From Bacillota bacterium (lineage in GTDB: Bacteria; Bacillota; SHA-98; UBA4971), in contig JAAYXB010000090.1 of the NCBI GenBank assembly GCA_012516125.1, positions 62,001 through 126,000 on the forward strand: a DNA stretch of 64,000 nt, written 5' to 3'. Made by a program: the position numbers and the translations under genes. Of this stretch, positions 27,125 to 36,394 are shown piece after piece (position 1 is the stretch's first letter; each line of letters starts with the position of its first letter). The notes under the pieces were generated by a model. It was not told where the DNA came from, ran no database searches, and saw nothing but the letters and a program-made list of their open reading frames with translations.

Positions 27125-28957
27125 TCACTCAACAGTAACGCTCTTCGCGAGATTCCTGGGTTTATCCACATCACAACCCCGGGCCACCGCTGCGTAGTAG
27201 GCAAACAACTGCAGCGGGATCACGGCCAGCACCGGCGCCAGGTAGGGGCTAGTCCGCGGGATATAGATCACGTGGTCCACAGACTTGCGGATCTCCTCAT
27301 CGCCGTCGAGGGCCAGGGCGACGACGGTGGCGTCGCGCGCCTTTACTTCTTTGATGTTGCTCAGCATCTTCTCATACACGTCGCCCTGGGTCGCCAGGGC
27401 GATGACCGGCACGCCCTTCACCACCAGGGCAAGTGTGCCATGCTTCAGTTCCCCTGCCGGATATGCCTGGGCGTTGATGTATGAGATCTCCTTGAGCTTG
27501 AGGCTCCCCTCCATGGAGACCGCGTAGTCCAACCCCCTGCCGATGAAGAACATCTGCTCCGCCCGGTGCAATTCCTGGGCAAGGTCCCGCACGACACTGT
27601 CCTGGCCAAGCAGGACCTCCTCGGCATACATGGGAAGCTTCTCCATCTCGCGCACGATCTCCTGCTCCTCTTCGAGATCAATCGTGCCGCAGCGTCTTCC
27701 CAGCCCCACCGCAATAAGGGCGAGCGCCACGAGCTGCGTGATGTATGCTTTCGTGGACGCCACGGCGATCTCCGGTCCCGCCCAGGTGTAGAGCACGTCG
27801 TCGGCCTCCCGCGCCACTGAGCTTCCCACGACGTTCGTTATGGCGACTACGCGCGAATCCCGCTTCTTCGCCTCCCTGAGCGCTGCCAGAGTGTCGGCTG
27901 TTTCCCCCGACTGGCTCACCACTATCGTAAGCGTCTTCGGGGAAACCATCGGATCCCTGTAGCGGAACTCGCTCGCAACGTCAACCTCCACGGGTATCCG
28001 TACCAAGCGCTCGATGAGCTTCTTGCCCACAAGGCCAGCATGGTAGGCGGTGCCGCACGCAACTATGAAGATCTTGTCGATGTTGTCGAGGTCGGCGGCG
28101 GTGATGGGCACCTCGTGCAGGGTGACCGTTTTGGCGTCTCTGTCGATCCGCCCGGTGAGCGTGTCCCGGATGGCCCTCGGTTGCTCGTGGATCTCCTTGA
28201 GCATGAAGTGATCGTATCCGCCCTTCTCGGCCATCACAGGGTCCCACCTGACGTGGACCAACTCTTTTTGCACCGCCCGCCCCTCGAGGTCCTGCACCGT
28301 CACGCTATCCCGGGTGAGGATCGCTACCTCCCCGTCCTCCATGACGAAGATCTCCCTCGTCGCCGCCATGACCGCAGGGATATCGGATGCGAGGAAATTC
28401 TCGCCTTTCCCAAGGCCGATGATGAGTGGGCTGTCCTTGCGGGCCGCAACGATCCTGTCAGGATCGCGCCGAGATATCACGGCTATGGCAAACGACCCGC
28501 GTGCCCGGGACAGAGCCTGCCGCACTGCGCCAGCCAGGTCTCCGTTGTAGTACTCTTCGATGAGGTGCGGAAGCACCTCGGTATCGGTCTCCGACTTGAA
28601 CACGTGGCCCCTCGCCTCGAGCCAGTCCCGCAGGGCAAGGTAGTTCTCGATGATACCGTTGTGGACCACGGCAAGCTGCCCCTTGCAGTCGCTGTGCGGG
28701 TGGGCGTTCACGTCGGACGGCCTGCCGTGGGTTGCCCAGCGCGTGTGTCCGATCCCAACGCACCCGGCAGGGGCCTCGCCGTTGAGCTGGGCCTCCAGCT
28801 TCGCCAACCTGCCTTCGGTCTTCCTGACCTCGATTGACCCGTTTCCCAGGACCGCGATCCCGGCCGAATCGTATCCCCGATACTCCAGCTTCTTCAAATT
28901 GTCAAGGAGGATAGGGGTCGCCTGGCGCGGCCCGATGTAGCCGACTATTCCACACAT
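27125..28957 (-). CDS. glmS: Glutamine-fructose-6-phosphate aminotransferase (isomerizing)
   Basis: A 610-residue enzyme. It has the N-terminal nucleophile Cys2 in MCGIVGYIG, the glutaminase motifs GHTRWATHG and HNGIIENY, two SIS isomerase domains with VSQSGETADTLAAL, and the C-terminal PRNLAKSVTVE. It makes glucosamine-6-phosphate for peptidoglycan. The ATG follows AAAGGAG. Only 53 bases separate it from glmM, so there is no room for a glmS ribozyme; control is more likely at the operon level. Confidence 0.97.
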   Translation of the reverse strand: MCGIVGYIGPRQATPILLDNLKKLEYRGYDSAGIAVLGNGSIEVRKTEGRLAKLEAQLNGEAPAGCVGIGHTRWATHGRPSDVNAHPHSDCKGQLAVVHNGIIENYLALRDWLEARGHVFKSETDTEVLPHLIEEYYNGDLAGAVRQALSRARGSFAIAVISRRDPDRIVAARKDSPLIIGLGKGENFLASDIPAVMAATREIFVMEDGEVAILTRDSVTVQDLEGRAVQKELVHVRWDPVMAEKGGYDHFMLKEIHEQPRAIRDTLTGRIDRDAKTVTLHEVPITAADLDNIDKIFIVACGTAYHAGLVGKKLIERLVRIPVEVDVASEFRYRDPMVSPKTLTIVVSQSGETADTLAALREAKKRDSRVVAITNVVGSSVAREADDVLYTWAGPEIAVASTKAYITQLVALALIAVGLGRRCGTIDLEEEQEIVREMEKLPMYAEEVLLGQDSVVRDLAQELHRAEQMFFIGRGLDYAVSMEGSLKLKEISYINAQAYPAGELKHGTLALVVKGVPVIALATQGDVYEKMLSNIKEVKARDATVVALALDGDEEIRKSVDHVIYIPRTSPYLAPVLAVIPLQLFAYYAAVARGCDVDKPRNLAKSVTVE

Positions 28958-29010
28958 GGTCCTGCTCCTTTCAGATGACCTGCCGCACGAAACGGGCAGC
29001 CTCTCGAAAC

Positions 29011-30387
29011 TCAGCCGAGAGCCTCACTTATCGCCCTGGCAACATCCTCGACGACCTCTTCCACACGCGCACGATCTGGTCCCTCTCCGAGCACCCTGAC
29101 GAGCGGTTCTGTGCCGGACGGGCGAACGAATATCCTCCCGTCAGGACCCAGGCGCTCGGCAGCGCGGGCAATGGCATCATCGATGATCCGGTTGCCTGCC
29201 AAGCCGTTCTTGTTGCGAATCCTTACGTTCACAAGGACCTGCGGGAAGGTTTGCATCCAGGAGGCCAGCTCAGAAAGACGTTGCCCGGTCTTGCGGACCA
29301 CCGAGAGGAGTGCGAGCGCCGTAATGGCCCCGTCCCCCGTTGTGCTGCGGTCGAGGAAGATGATGTGGCCGGACTGCTCTCCGCCCAGCATGATGCCTTT
29401 CTTACGCATCTCCTCGAGGACGTAGCGGTCGCCCGCCTTTGTGAGGACCACAGACCCGCCCTCACGCTCGAAGGCCTTCACAAGTCCGAGGTTGCTGTAC
29501 ACTGTAGCCACGATGGACCTGTGCGGCAGCTTTCCCTGGCGCAGGAGATGCAGTCCGCATATGGCCATGATGTGGTCGCCGTCCACCACCTGGCCCCTCT
29601 CGTCGACGGCGATAAGCCTGTCGGCGTCGCCGTCGTGCGCAAGGCCGATATCGGCCCTCGCCTCCAGCACGGCCCGGCACACGGCCTCAGGGTGAGTGGA
29701 ACCGCAACCCACGTTTATGTTCGTGCCGTCAGGCGCGTCGCTTATGGCAACAACGTCGGCCCCGAGTTCCCTCAGCAACCTCGGGGTGCAGGCAAATGCC
29801 GCGCCGTTCGCGCAATCCACCACGATCCGCAGGCCCTCCAGAGTAACGTCGCAGGTTCCCTTCACGAACTCGACGTATCTATCCTGTGCGTCCGTAACGT
29901 CCACAGCCCTCCCCACGCTGCACCCCATGGGCCTCGGCAGACCATCCTCCACCTCGAGCCGCATGTTGCCCGCGCCGTCGAGGACGTGCCTTTCGATCTC
30001 CTCCTCTTCCTCGTCGGACAGCTTGAAGCCGTCACGAGAGAAGAACTTGATGCCATTGTATTCGACGGGGTTGTGGGAAGCGGAGATGACAGCCCCTGCA
30101 TCGGCGCCGAGGTCACGCACAAGATAAGCCACGCCCGGCGTGGGCACCACCCCCACGCGGAGAACACGTGCCCCGGCGGACATCATGCCCGCCGCCAGGG
30201 CCGCCTCAAGCATGTCCCCGGAAAGCCTGGTATCCCGCCCGATAACGATCGCAGGCGCGCCGTTTTTCGCGCCCCGCTTTGCGGCGACGACCGCTGCGCC
30301 CGCCCGCCCGAGCCTGAAGGCCAGCTCAGGAGAAAGCGCACCGTTGGCTACCTCCCGCACCCCGTCCGTGCCGAAAAGTTTTCCCAT
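29011..30387 (-). CDS. glmM: Phosphoglucosamine mutase
   Basis: A 458-residue alpha-D-phosphohexomutase. The phosphoserine is Ser104 in ISASHNPVEYNG, the metal loop is DGDADRLIAVDE, the sugar-binding loop is GGEQSGH, and the C-terminal phosphate-binding loop is RPSGTEPLVRV. It converts glucosamine-6-phosphate to glucosamine-1-phosphate. It sits between cdaR and glmS as in many Bacillota, where GlmM also binds and restrains CdaA. Confidence 0.97.
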   Translation of the reverse strand: MGKLFGTDGVREVANGALSPELAFRLGRAGAAVVAAKRGAKNGAPAIVIGRDTRLSGDMLEAALAAGMMSAGARVLRVGVVPTPGVAYLVRDLGADAGAVISASHNPVEYNGIKFFSRDGFKLSDEEEEEIERHVLDGAGNMRLEVEDGLPRPMGCSVGRAVDVTDAQDRYVEFVKGTCDVTLEGLRIVVDCANGAAFACTPRLLRELGADVVAISDAPDGTNINVGCGSTHPEAVCRAVLEARADIGLAHDGDADRLIAVDERGQVVDGDHIMAICGLHLLRQGKLPHRSIVATVYSNLGLVKAFEREGGSVVLTKAGDRYVLEEMRKKGIMLGGEQSGHIIFLDRSTTGDGAITALALLSVVRKTGQRLSELASWMQTFPQVLVNVRIRNKNGLAGNRIIDDAIARAAERLGPDGRIFVRPSGTEPLVRVLGEGPDRARVEEVVEDVARAISEALG

Positions 30388-30418
30388 CCGCCATGTCCTC
30401 CCGGTCTCTCGTTACTCG

Positions 30419-31270
30419 TTAATGGAAACTCTCGATGTTTTTGAGATTAGGCCGTGTTCGCACCTCGCCGGACGCAGGTTCAGGGGCACGAGCAGCACCA
30501 GCGCCTGCGCCCGCACCAGCACCCCGCCCAGGAGGACCGCTGGCGCCCTGGCCGGACGATGGGCCAGGGCCGGCGCCCCCGCTCCCGGGTGTTGCGGGCG
30601 CGGGCTGGGCTTTCACCTGAACCGGAACAGTGACACGAACCGACGCGGGATACACGCTCACGCCTTCTACCGGGCTCCCGCTGCCATCAACGGGGATCAC
30701 TGCGACATCCCGCGAAACCCCTGCCGCAATCCCGGAAATATCTATCTGCGCGAGCGCGTTCCTCACCGCCTCCACCCTGCTCCTCGGCCCTGCTATCGTC
30801 ACGGACTTCGGCGTGGAGCTGGGCTGAAGGGGAACGTAGCCGTCGCTGGGAAAGCCCACAAGCGCCACGGCCACAGGCATGTCCTGTCCGATGACCGCCT
30901 CCACAGTCACGCTGGTGCTCGCGGGCATTACCTCGATGACGTTCACACCTTCGGGCGCAGATGCCTGCACCCTCACTCCGTGCTCGCCTTCTCCACGCCC
31001 CGCCACAGAAACGAAAGCCCTCACCTTGGATCCATCCAGGGGTTCCACCACCTGCCTGGGCCCGCGGACACGGAGTTCCACGTCTTTGGGCTTCGCCGTA
31101 ACTATGAGGTTTGAGGCTACCCCGCGGACCTCGAGGCCCACGGTGACGATCTTCTCCACCGTGTCCCCCTGGGTTCGCCTGATGTCGGCCCCCGCCACAA
31201 ACCATATAACAATAGCGAGGAGCAGCGCTGCTATTCGGAGGTGCAGGTCACGCGTTACCGGCAGCCTCAT
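30419..31270 (-). CDS. cdaR: CdaA regulatory protein CdaR (YbbR domains)
   Basis: A 283-residue protein with one N-terminal membrane anchor (RIAALLLAIVIWFVAG) and extracellular YbbR repeats, for example ELRVRGPRQVVEPLDG and VTIAGPRSRVEAVRNAL. The C-terminal tail, about residues 220-270, is rich in Pro, Gly and Ala. It modulates the diadenylate cyclase CdaA, encoded just upstream. Its ATG at 31270 overlaps the cdaA stop in an ATGA. The low-complexity tail is unusual and is probably a flexible linker. Confidence 0.9.
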   Translation of the reverse strand: MRLPVTRDLHLRIAALLLAIVIWFVAGADIRRTQGDTVEKIVTVGLEVRGVASNLIVTAKPKDVELRVRGPRQVVEPLDGSKVRAFVSVAGRGEGEHGVRVQASAPEGVNVIEVMPASTSVTVEAVIGQDMPVAVALVGFPSDGYVPLQPSSTPKSVTIAGPRSRVEAVRNALAQIDISGIAAGVSRDVAVIPVDGSGSPVEGVSVYPASVRVTVPVQVKAQPAPATPGSGGAGPGPSSGQGASGPPGRGAGAGAGAGAARAPEPASGEVRTRPNLKNIESFH

Positions 31271-32118
31271 GTCGCATGCCCCCTCAGCCACCCCGGGATG
31301 CCCTGCCGAGTACGGCCAGGCTCCAGCAATTCCCCAAGCTTATCTCTCAGGGCGCCTTCATCAAGGTAGCGTGTGAGCTTGCCGTTGAACGCCAGGGAGA
31401 TGACCCCAGTCTCCTCCGAAACGACCACGACTGCTGCGTCGGACTGTTCCGTGAGGCCCAGTGCAGCCCTGTGCCTCGTCCCAAGCCTTTTGCTTACGGC
31501 CGGGTTTTCTGTGAGCGGCAGGTAACAGCCTGCCGCCACTATCCTGTTCCCTTTGATGATGGCTGCGCCGTCGTGGAGAGGAGTATTCGGTGTGAATATG
31601 TTGACGAGTAGCTCCGCGGAGACCACGGCGTCGATCTTCGTCCCGGTCTCCATGAGCTCTGCGACGCCGGTCTCGCGTTCGATCACGATGAGCGCCCCGA
31701 CTTTTTCACGGGCCATCATCGCCGCAGCCCGCGCCACGTCGGAGATCAGCTTCGCTGCATCCTCCTTCCCGAGAAACCCGAGAGGGCCCGCGAAAAGGCC
31801 ACCGCGCCCGATCTGCTCGAGCGCCCTCCGCATCTCCGGCATGAAGACGATGGGCAGGGCCACAAACAGCATGGTGATGGTCTTCTGCAACAACCAATAT
31901 ACGGTCCGCAAGCCGAGGAGGTTACTGAGCATGGTGGCGACAAACAGAATGGCGATGCCCTTCAGCAGAGACACCGCCCTTGTTCCCCGGATGATCACAA
32001 GTATCTTATAAATGACGTACGCTACGATGAGGATATCAGCGACCGCGCTGACAGCCTGCCTGGCGTTTATCTTGGCAAGGTCCTCAACGAACCTTGCCAG
32101 GCTGATGTCGAACGGCAT
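31267..32118 (-). CDS. cdaA: Diadenylate cyclase CdaA
   Basis: A 283-residue membrane protein with three N-terminal hydrophobic segments followed by the DAC domain. The two catalytic motifs are intact: LHDGAAIIKG and GTRHRAALG. It condenses two ATP to c-di-AMP, which controls potassium and wall homeostasis. The ATG at 32118 lies just after GAGGGGGAGG; an upstream in-frame start has no better site. It leads the cdaA-cdaR-glmM-glmS-acpS-nnr-alr operon. Confidence 0.95.
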   Translation of the reverse strand: MPFDISLARFVEDLAKINARQAVSAVADILIVAYVIYKILVIIRGTRAVSLLKGIAILFVATMLSNLLGLRTVYWLLQKTITMLFVALPIVFMPEMRRALEQIGRGGLFAGPLGFLGKEDAAKLISDVARAAAMMAREKVGALIVIERETGVAELMETGTKIDAVVSAELLVNIFTPNTPLHDGAAIIKGNRIVAAGCYLPLTENPAVSKRLGTRHRAALGLTEQSDAAVVVVSEETGVISLAFNGKLTRYLDEGALRDKLGELLEPGRTRQGIPGWLRGHAT

Positions 32119-32169
32119 GGGCCTCCCCCTCGGCTCCGGTCCTGCTTGCAGCCTCCGCCACAACTATAT

Positions 32170-32196
32170 ACTATACGTTTGTACGCACTCGCGCAA
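32170..32196 (-). promoter_or_regulatory. Possible promoter of the cdaA operon
   Basis: On the reverse strand TTGCGC (32191-32196) is followed by TATAGT after 15 bases (32170-32175), or by TAGTAT after 17 bases. This AT-rich patch stands out in a GC-rich gap about 50 bases before cdaA. The match is moderate. Confidence 0.45.
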
Positions 32197-32331
32197 GGCT
32201 CGGCGGCTGGTATTGCATGGTACCGGCGAGGAGGAGCCCCGCCGCGTCGCCGCTCGGGGTCGGGGTCGGGCGACGCGGCGGGGGCGCAGGGGCACAGGGG
32301 TGCGGGGGCACAGGAGCCCAGGAGCCCTGCG

Positions 32332-33537
32332 CTACGCCCCGAACTTGGCCAGCTTGAGGGCGTGCGCCATGGCAAGGGGCAACGCGCCGAGGGACGGGAA
32401 CCTGCCGAGCGAGCCGCCCGCGCACGCTGTCTCGCCGAACTCCGAGACCCGGTCGGGCCTCACCCACTTCGACGAAATAAGGAAGGGCACCGGATGCCAG
32501 CTATGGGCTTTGAGGGTGGCCGGCGTGGAGTGGTCCCCTGTCACCACCAGGACGTCGGGCGCAAGCTCCAGAATAGCGGGGATCTGCCGGTCAAACTCCT
32601 CGAGCACCTCGACCTTGCGAGCGAAGTTGCCGTCCTCCCCAGCGCTATCGGTGTCTTTGACGTGCAGGTAGAAGAAGTCGAACTTTCCGAAGTTCTCGCG
32701 GAGAGTCTTTACCTCGTCCTCGACGGTCGCCCCCGTCTCGAGGACCTCCATCCCCACCAGCCTCGCCACGCCGCGATACATCGGGTAGGTTGCGATGGCT
32801 GCCGGGGTAAGCTTGAAGGTCTCCGACATGGTCGGTATGTCAGGGTGTTTCGCGAAGCCCCGGAGCAAGACCATGTTCGCAGGGTGCTGGTCGCGCAGCG
32901 CAACGCGCGCTCTGTCGAGCCACTCGTTGATGACCGCCGCGGTGCGCTCCGCCTCGGGAGCGCGGGGCACTGCGGGCTTTGGTCTTTCGCCCACATGCTG
33001 TGGGTCGGTGTCCTCTATGTCCCCGGATAGCCCCTCTCCCCGGAACACCGCCACGAACCGGTGCAGCTTGCCGGGCTCGAGGATGACCTCGGCGCCCTCA
33101 ACCCGGATCTCGCGGAGCATCTCGACAAGCTCGCGGTTCTTCTCAGTGGGAATCCTCCCTGCGCGCCTGTCGGTGATGACACCGGACTCATCCACGGTGC
33201 AAAAGTTGCCACGGGCGGCCACGTCGGTCCGCTCGAGCTCCACCCCCACCCCGAGGGCCTCAAGCACGCCCCTGCCTATCTCGTATTTTAGAGGATCGTA
33301 CCCGAACAGGGCAAGGTGGGACGGGCCGCTGCCGGGCGTGATCCCGATTCCCACCGGCTCCACCAGGCCGCAACTGGACTTCGCCGCGAGGGCATCGAGG
33401 TTCGGCGTGCGTGCCGACTCCAGGGCGGTTCGCCCGGTATCGGGATGGGGAAGGCCGCCGAGGCCGTCCACTATCGCCATGACGATCTTGGAATCAGTCT
33501 TCTGCGCCAGACTCTTGATGACTTCGATGTGTACCAT
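32332..33537 (-). CDS. apgM: Archaeal-type 2,3-bisphosphoglycerate-independent phosphoglycerate mutase
   Basis: A 401-residue ApgM-family enzyme of the alkaline phosphatase superfamily. Visible metal and catalytic motifs are MAIVDGLGGLPHP, ITPGSGPSHLALFGYDP, HVKDTDSAGEDGN and VTGDHSTPA. It interconverts 3- and 2-phosphoglycerate in glycolysis and gluconeogenesis. ATG at 33537 lies 8 bases after AAGGAGAG; the longer frame upstream lacks a site. A stand-alone gene, divergent from the penicillin-binding protein gene with repeat C between. Confidence 0.94.
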   Translation of the reverse strand: MVHIEVIKSLAQKTDSKIVMAIVDGLGGLPHPDTGRTALESARTPNLDALAAKSSCGLVEPVGIGITPGSGPSHLALFGYDPLKYEIGRGVLEALGVGVELERTDVAARGNFCTVDESGVITDRRAGRIPTEKNRELVEMLREIRVEGAEVILEPGKLHRFVAVFRGEGLSGDIEDTDPQHVGERPKPAVPRAPEAERTAAVINEWLDRARVALRDQHPANMVLLRGFAKHPDIPTMSETFKLTPAAIATYPMYRGVARLVGMEVLETGATVEDEVKTLRENFGKFDFFYLHVKDTDSAGEDGNFARKVEVLEEFDRQIPAILELAPDVLVVTGDHSTPATLKAHSWHPVPFLISSKWVRPDRVSEFGETACAGGSLGRFPSLGALPLAMAHALKLAKFGA

Positions 33538-33636
33538 CTCACGATCTCTCCTTCCGCAGGGGTCTAACAACTACGTGCCAATCTACGCGTGATTCTATAC
33601 GCGTCGCGCTTTTCCTCCTCAGAGTGCAGGGACATA

Positions 33637-33764
33637 CTAAGTAAGGGTGCGTTGGTCTTTGTCCCTTTTCCAGTAGTTGCCGAGTTGTGTCGGTGTTGCA
33701 CTCTCTCTTTGAGTCACCGGCAACCCCTCCCAAGAATCGGGGACATTTCTGCACCTCCACTTAG
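33637..33764 (+). repeat. Palindromic intergenic repeat, copy C (short core, right end type I)
   Basis: A 128-base copy between two divergent genes. It starts CTAAGTAAGGGTGC and ends GCACCTCCACTTAG, so the ends are inverted repeats with two mismatches in 14. The short core is GTGTCGGTGTTGCACTCTCT followed by GAGTCACCGGCAACC; an 11-base stem GGTTGCCGGTG/CACCGGCAACC is intact in copy F and slightly eroded here. A CTCCCAAGAATCGGGGA hairpin precedes the right end. Confidence 0.85.
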
Positions 33765-33845
33765 CTTTGCACCGAAGGCCGGGGTAGCGCCGGGGCCGGT
33801 CGCTCCCGGCGCGCCAGTTTACCCGGCGGGGGCGAGGCGCGGAGT

Positions 33846-35912
33846 TTGCGCGAAGGGCACGGCCAGCACAATCAACGTGGGCAGCACGCTCAGCGCGTTA
33901 GACACTGTCCGCAAGATGGACCCGGCAGGACGGGCGGGCGGCGTCCAGGCGCCTGGTGGCGGTCCATCGTGTTCGCGGCTGTTGCCACCATCCTGGTGGC
34001 CTTCGCGCTCGTCCGCGTGTTCCCGGTGCCAGGGAAGCAAGTCGGCAGCGTGTTCTACGACATTCGGGGTGAGGCCATCACGTCGACCGTTGCAGGCAAC
34101 CGCATCGAGGTGCCGCTCTCGGCCATCGCACCTCGACTGCGCCAGGCGGTCATCGCCGTGGAGGACGAACGCTTCTACAGGCACCCTGGCATCGACCCCA
34201 TCGGCATCGCGCGGGCGCTCGTGCGGAACATCCGGGCGGGACGCATCGTGGAAGGCGGCAGCACCATAACCCAGCAGCTTGCCAAGAACATGTTCCTGCC
34301 GCCGGAGCGGACCATCGGGCGGAAGGTGGCGGAACTTTTCCTGACGTTTTATCTCGAGCTGAAATTCTCCAAGGACGAGATCCTTGAGCGCTACCTCAAC
34401 CTCATATACCTCGGACACGGAGCGTACGGGGTCGAAGCCGGGGCGCGGCTGTACTTCGGCAAAAGCGCTCGAGACGTCTCGCTCGGGGAGGCCGCGATGC
34501 TCGCGGGCCTCACCAGGGGGCCGTTCTATTACTCGCCCTACCGGGACATGCAGGCCGCTGTAGATAGACGCAGGGTCGTGCTGGACAGAATGGTCTCGGC
34601 CGGGTACATCACGTGGGCCGAGGCTCGGGCGGCGGCGCGAGAGCCGCTGAGGCTCGCGGGGCTCGGCACCCGCGAGATCAGGGCCGCACCCTACTTCGTG
34701 GACTACGTCATGGAGGAGGTCCTCCGTCGCCTTGGCGATGGCGGGAACCTCCTGTACTCGGGCGGCCTGAAGGTGTACACCACCCTCGATATGTCCATGC
34801 AGAGGGCTGCAGAGAAGGCGTTCGGAGCAGGGCTCGACGCGCTCACCCCGGAAACGCCCGTCGGACCGGTCGTTCAGCCTCAGGGAGCGTTTGTCGCTAT
34901 CGACCCGGCGAACGGCCACGTGCGCGCACTCATCGGGGGGAGAAGCTTTCATGAGACCCAGTTCAACCGGGCGACCCAGGCAAGGAGACAGCCCGGCTCA
35001 GCATTCAAGCCCTTCTTCTACGCGGCAGCGCTGGACAGCGGCTTCACAGCGGCAACCACGCTCGCCTGCGAGCCCTTGACCTTCTGGTCGGCGGGGATGC
35101 CCTATGCACCCACGGATTACGGCCGGTTCGAGTATCACTTTCGTATGCTCACGCTACGGGAGGCCCTCGTGGTCTCGTGCAACGTGGTCTCGGTCCACCT
35201 CGCGAGCATCATCGGCCCTGAGAAGGGCGCCGAGTACGCGAGGCGACTCGGCATCGAGAGCCCTCTTCGGCCCCACCTCTCGCTCGTCCTCGGGACGTCC
35301 GAAGTCACGCCGCTCGAGATGGCCGCGGCGTTCGCACCGTTCGCCAACGGAGGCAAGCGCGTCGAGCCCATGTTCATCGTGTCGGTCAAGGACAGGCGCG
35401 GCCGCGAGCTTCTCCAAAACCGACCCCGCGTAAGGCAGGTGCTGGACCCGAGGACCGCCTTCATCGTAACCGACATCCTCAAGCAGGTTATAAGCAAGTG
35501 GGGGACAGCTGCGAGCATCGCGGACGAGGTTACCCGACCAGCTGCGGGCAAGACGGGGTCCACTCAGAACTACACCGACGCATGGTTCGTAGGATACACC
35601 CCCGACCTGGTGTGCTCCGCGTACGTAGGGTACGACGACCCCGCCACCCCTCTCGGGAGGTCGGGCGGGGCCGCCGCCGCACCCATCTGGGCCGATTTCA
35701 TGAGGGAGGCGCTGGCTGACAGGCCTCCCGCCACGTTTCGGCGGCCACCGGGGATAGTGTCACGGGAGATCTGTCATGAAACCGGGTGCCTTGCCACGCC
35801 GGCGTGCCCCAACACGCGGTGGGAGATATTCAAGGCGGAGGCCGTGCCCACTGAGACCTGCCCGTGGCACGGCGCCGCGCCGGTTGCGGGCGGGCATCTC
35901 CAGGGCCCGTGA
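33846..35912 (+). CDS. Class A penicillin-binding protein (transglycosylase/transpeptidase)
   Basis: A 688-residue bifunctional wall synthase. After a basic cytosolic tail comes one membrane segment (about residues 41-57). The GT51 domain has catalytic Glu106 in VEDERFYRHPGID, plus GGSTITQQLAKN and KDEILERYLNLIYLG. The transpeptidase domain has the nucleophile in PGSAFKP near 385, VSCN near 443 and KTGST near 568. A C-terminal Cys-rich tail (ICHETGCLATPACPN) is present. The TTG at 33846 has GAGG 8 bases before it; a GTG at 33970 would cut into the anchor. It is the only rightward gene between 17.6 and 41 kb. Confidence 0.93.
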   Translation: MREGHGQHNQRGQHAQRVRHCPQDGPGRTGGRRPGAWWRSIVFAAVATILVAFALVRVFPVPGKQVGSVFYDIRGEAITSTVAGNRIEVPLSAIAPRLRQAVIAVEDERFYRHPGIDPIGIARALVRNIRAGRIVEGGSTITQQLAKNMFLPPERTIGRKVAELFLTFYLELKFSKDEILERYLNLIYLGHGAYGVEAGARLYFGKSARDVSLGEAAMLAGLTRGPFYYSPYRDMQAAVDRRRVVLDRMVSAGYITWAEARAAAREPLRLAGLGTREIRAAPYFVDYVMEEVLRRLGDGGNLLYSGGLKVYTTLDMSMQRAAEKAFGAGLDALTPETPVGPVVQPQGAFVAIDPANGHVRALIGGRSFHETQFNRATQARRQPGSAFKPFFYAAALDSGFTAATTLACEPLTFWSAGMPYAPTDYGRFEYHFRMLTLREALVVSCNVVSVHLASIIGPEKGAEYARRLGIESPLRPHLSLVLGTSEVTPLEMAAAFAPFANGGKRVEPMFIVSVKDRRGRELLQNRPRVRQVLDPRTAFIVTDILKQVISKWGTAASIADEVTRPAAGKTGSTQNYTDAWFVGYTPDLVCSAYVGYDDPATPLGRSGGAAAAPIWADFMREALADRPPATFRRPPGIVSREICHETGCLATPACPNTRWEIFKAEAVPTETCPWHGAAPVAGGHLQGP

Positions 35913-36099
35913 GCGTGCCGCCATGCAGAGGCCAACAGGGTGTATGTACCGCGCGATCAGCGGCAACCTGGAGCCTGCCAACAGGCCAGAACAGACCCAT
36001 CAGATCGCCCTGGCTTGCCACACACAAGGTCCGGACGCACCTGCGCAGGCAGTACGCCGGCGTGCCCGTCCCAACACTCGCCGGGACCCACGTTGCCTT
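35913..36099. other. Gap after the penicillin-binding protein gene
   Basis: No gene, tRNA or terminator with a T-run is recognisable here. The following 200 bases are repeat copy D. Confidence 0.4.
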
Positions 36100-36302
36100 T
36101 GCTCCCGGAGGACGGTTCGTTAGCTCCTGCCGGTTTTTCAGCAGCCGCTCGGCTGCCGGCGTCGCGCTCCTGGACAGCGCTCCACGCGGGGCGCTCTTCG
36201 CCTGAGCCAGGCCCGCAGTGCAAGTGGCCGGGCTCTCACACTCCTTGTGAAAGCACCGGCACCTTCTCCCAACGTCGAGAGCATTTCTGCACCCTCACTT
36301 GG
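36100..36302 (+). repeat. Palindromic intergenic repeat, copy D (long core, right end type I, diverged)
   Basis: This copy aligns with G. GTTAGCTCCTGCC near the left corresponds to GTTAGTCCTTGTC. The core has CGCTCCACGCGGGGCGCTC, GGCCCGCAGTGCAAGTGGCC, TGAAAGCACCGGCAC, and the right end is TTTCTGCACCCTCACTTG. The left terminus has decayed, so the boundary is approximate. Confidence 0.65.
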
Positions 36303-36394
36303 GGTTTTCGGCGTCCGGTGCCGCACCACGCACAACGCCAGCCACCCGTCCGCACTGGGCGAATGCCCGTCAGACGAGCGCCGCGCTGAAGCGC

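Noticed and set aside
28958-29010. glmS ribozyme or riboswitch
   Set aside because: Only 53 bases lie between glmM and glmS, too few for the ribozyme, and no such fold is visible.
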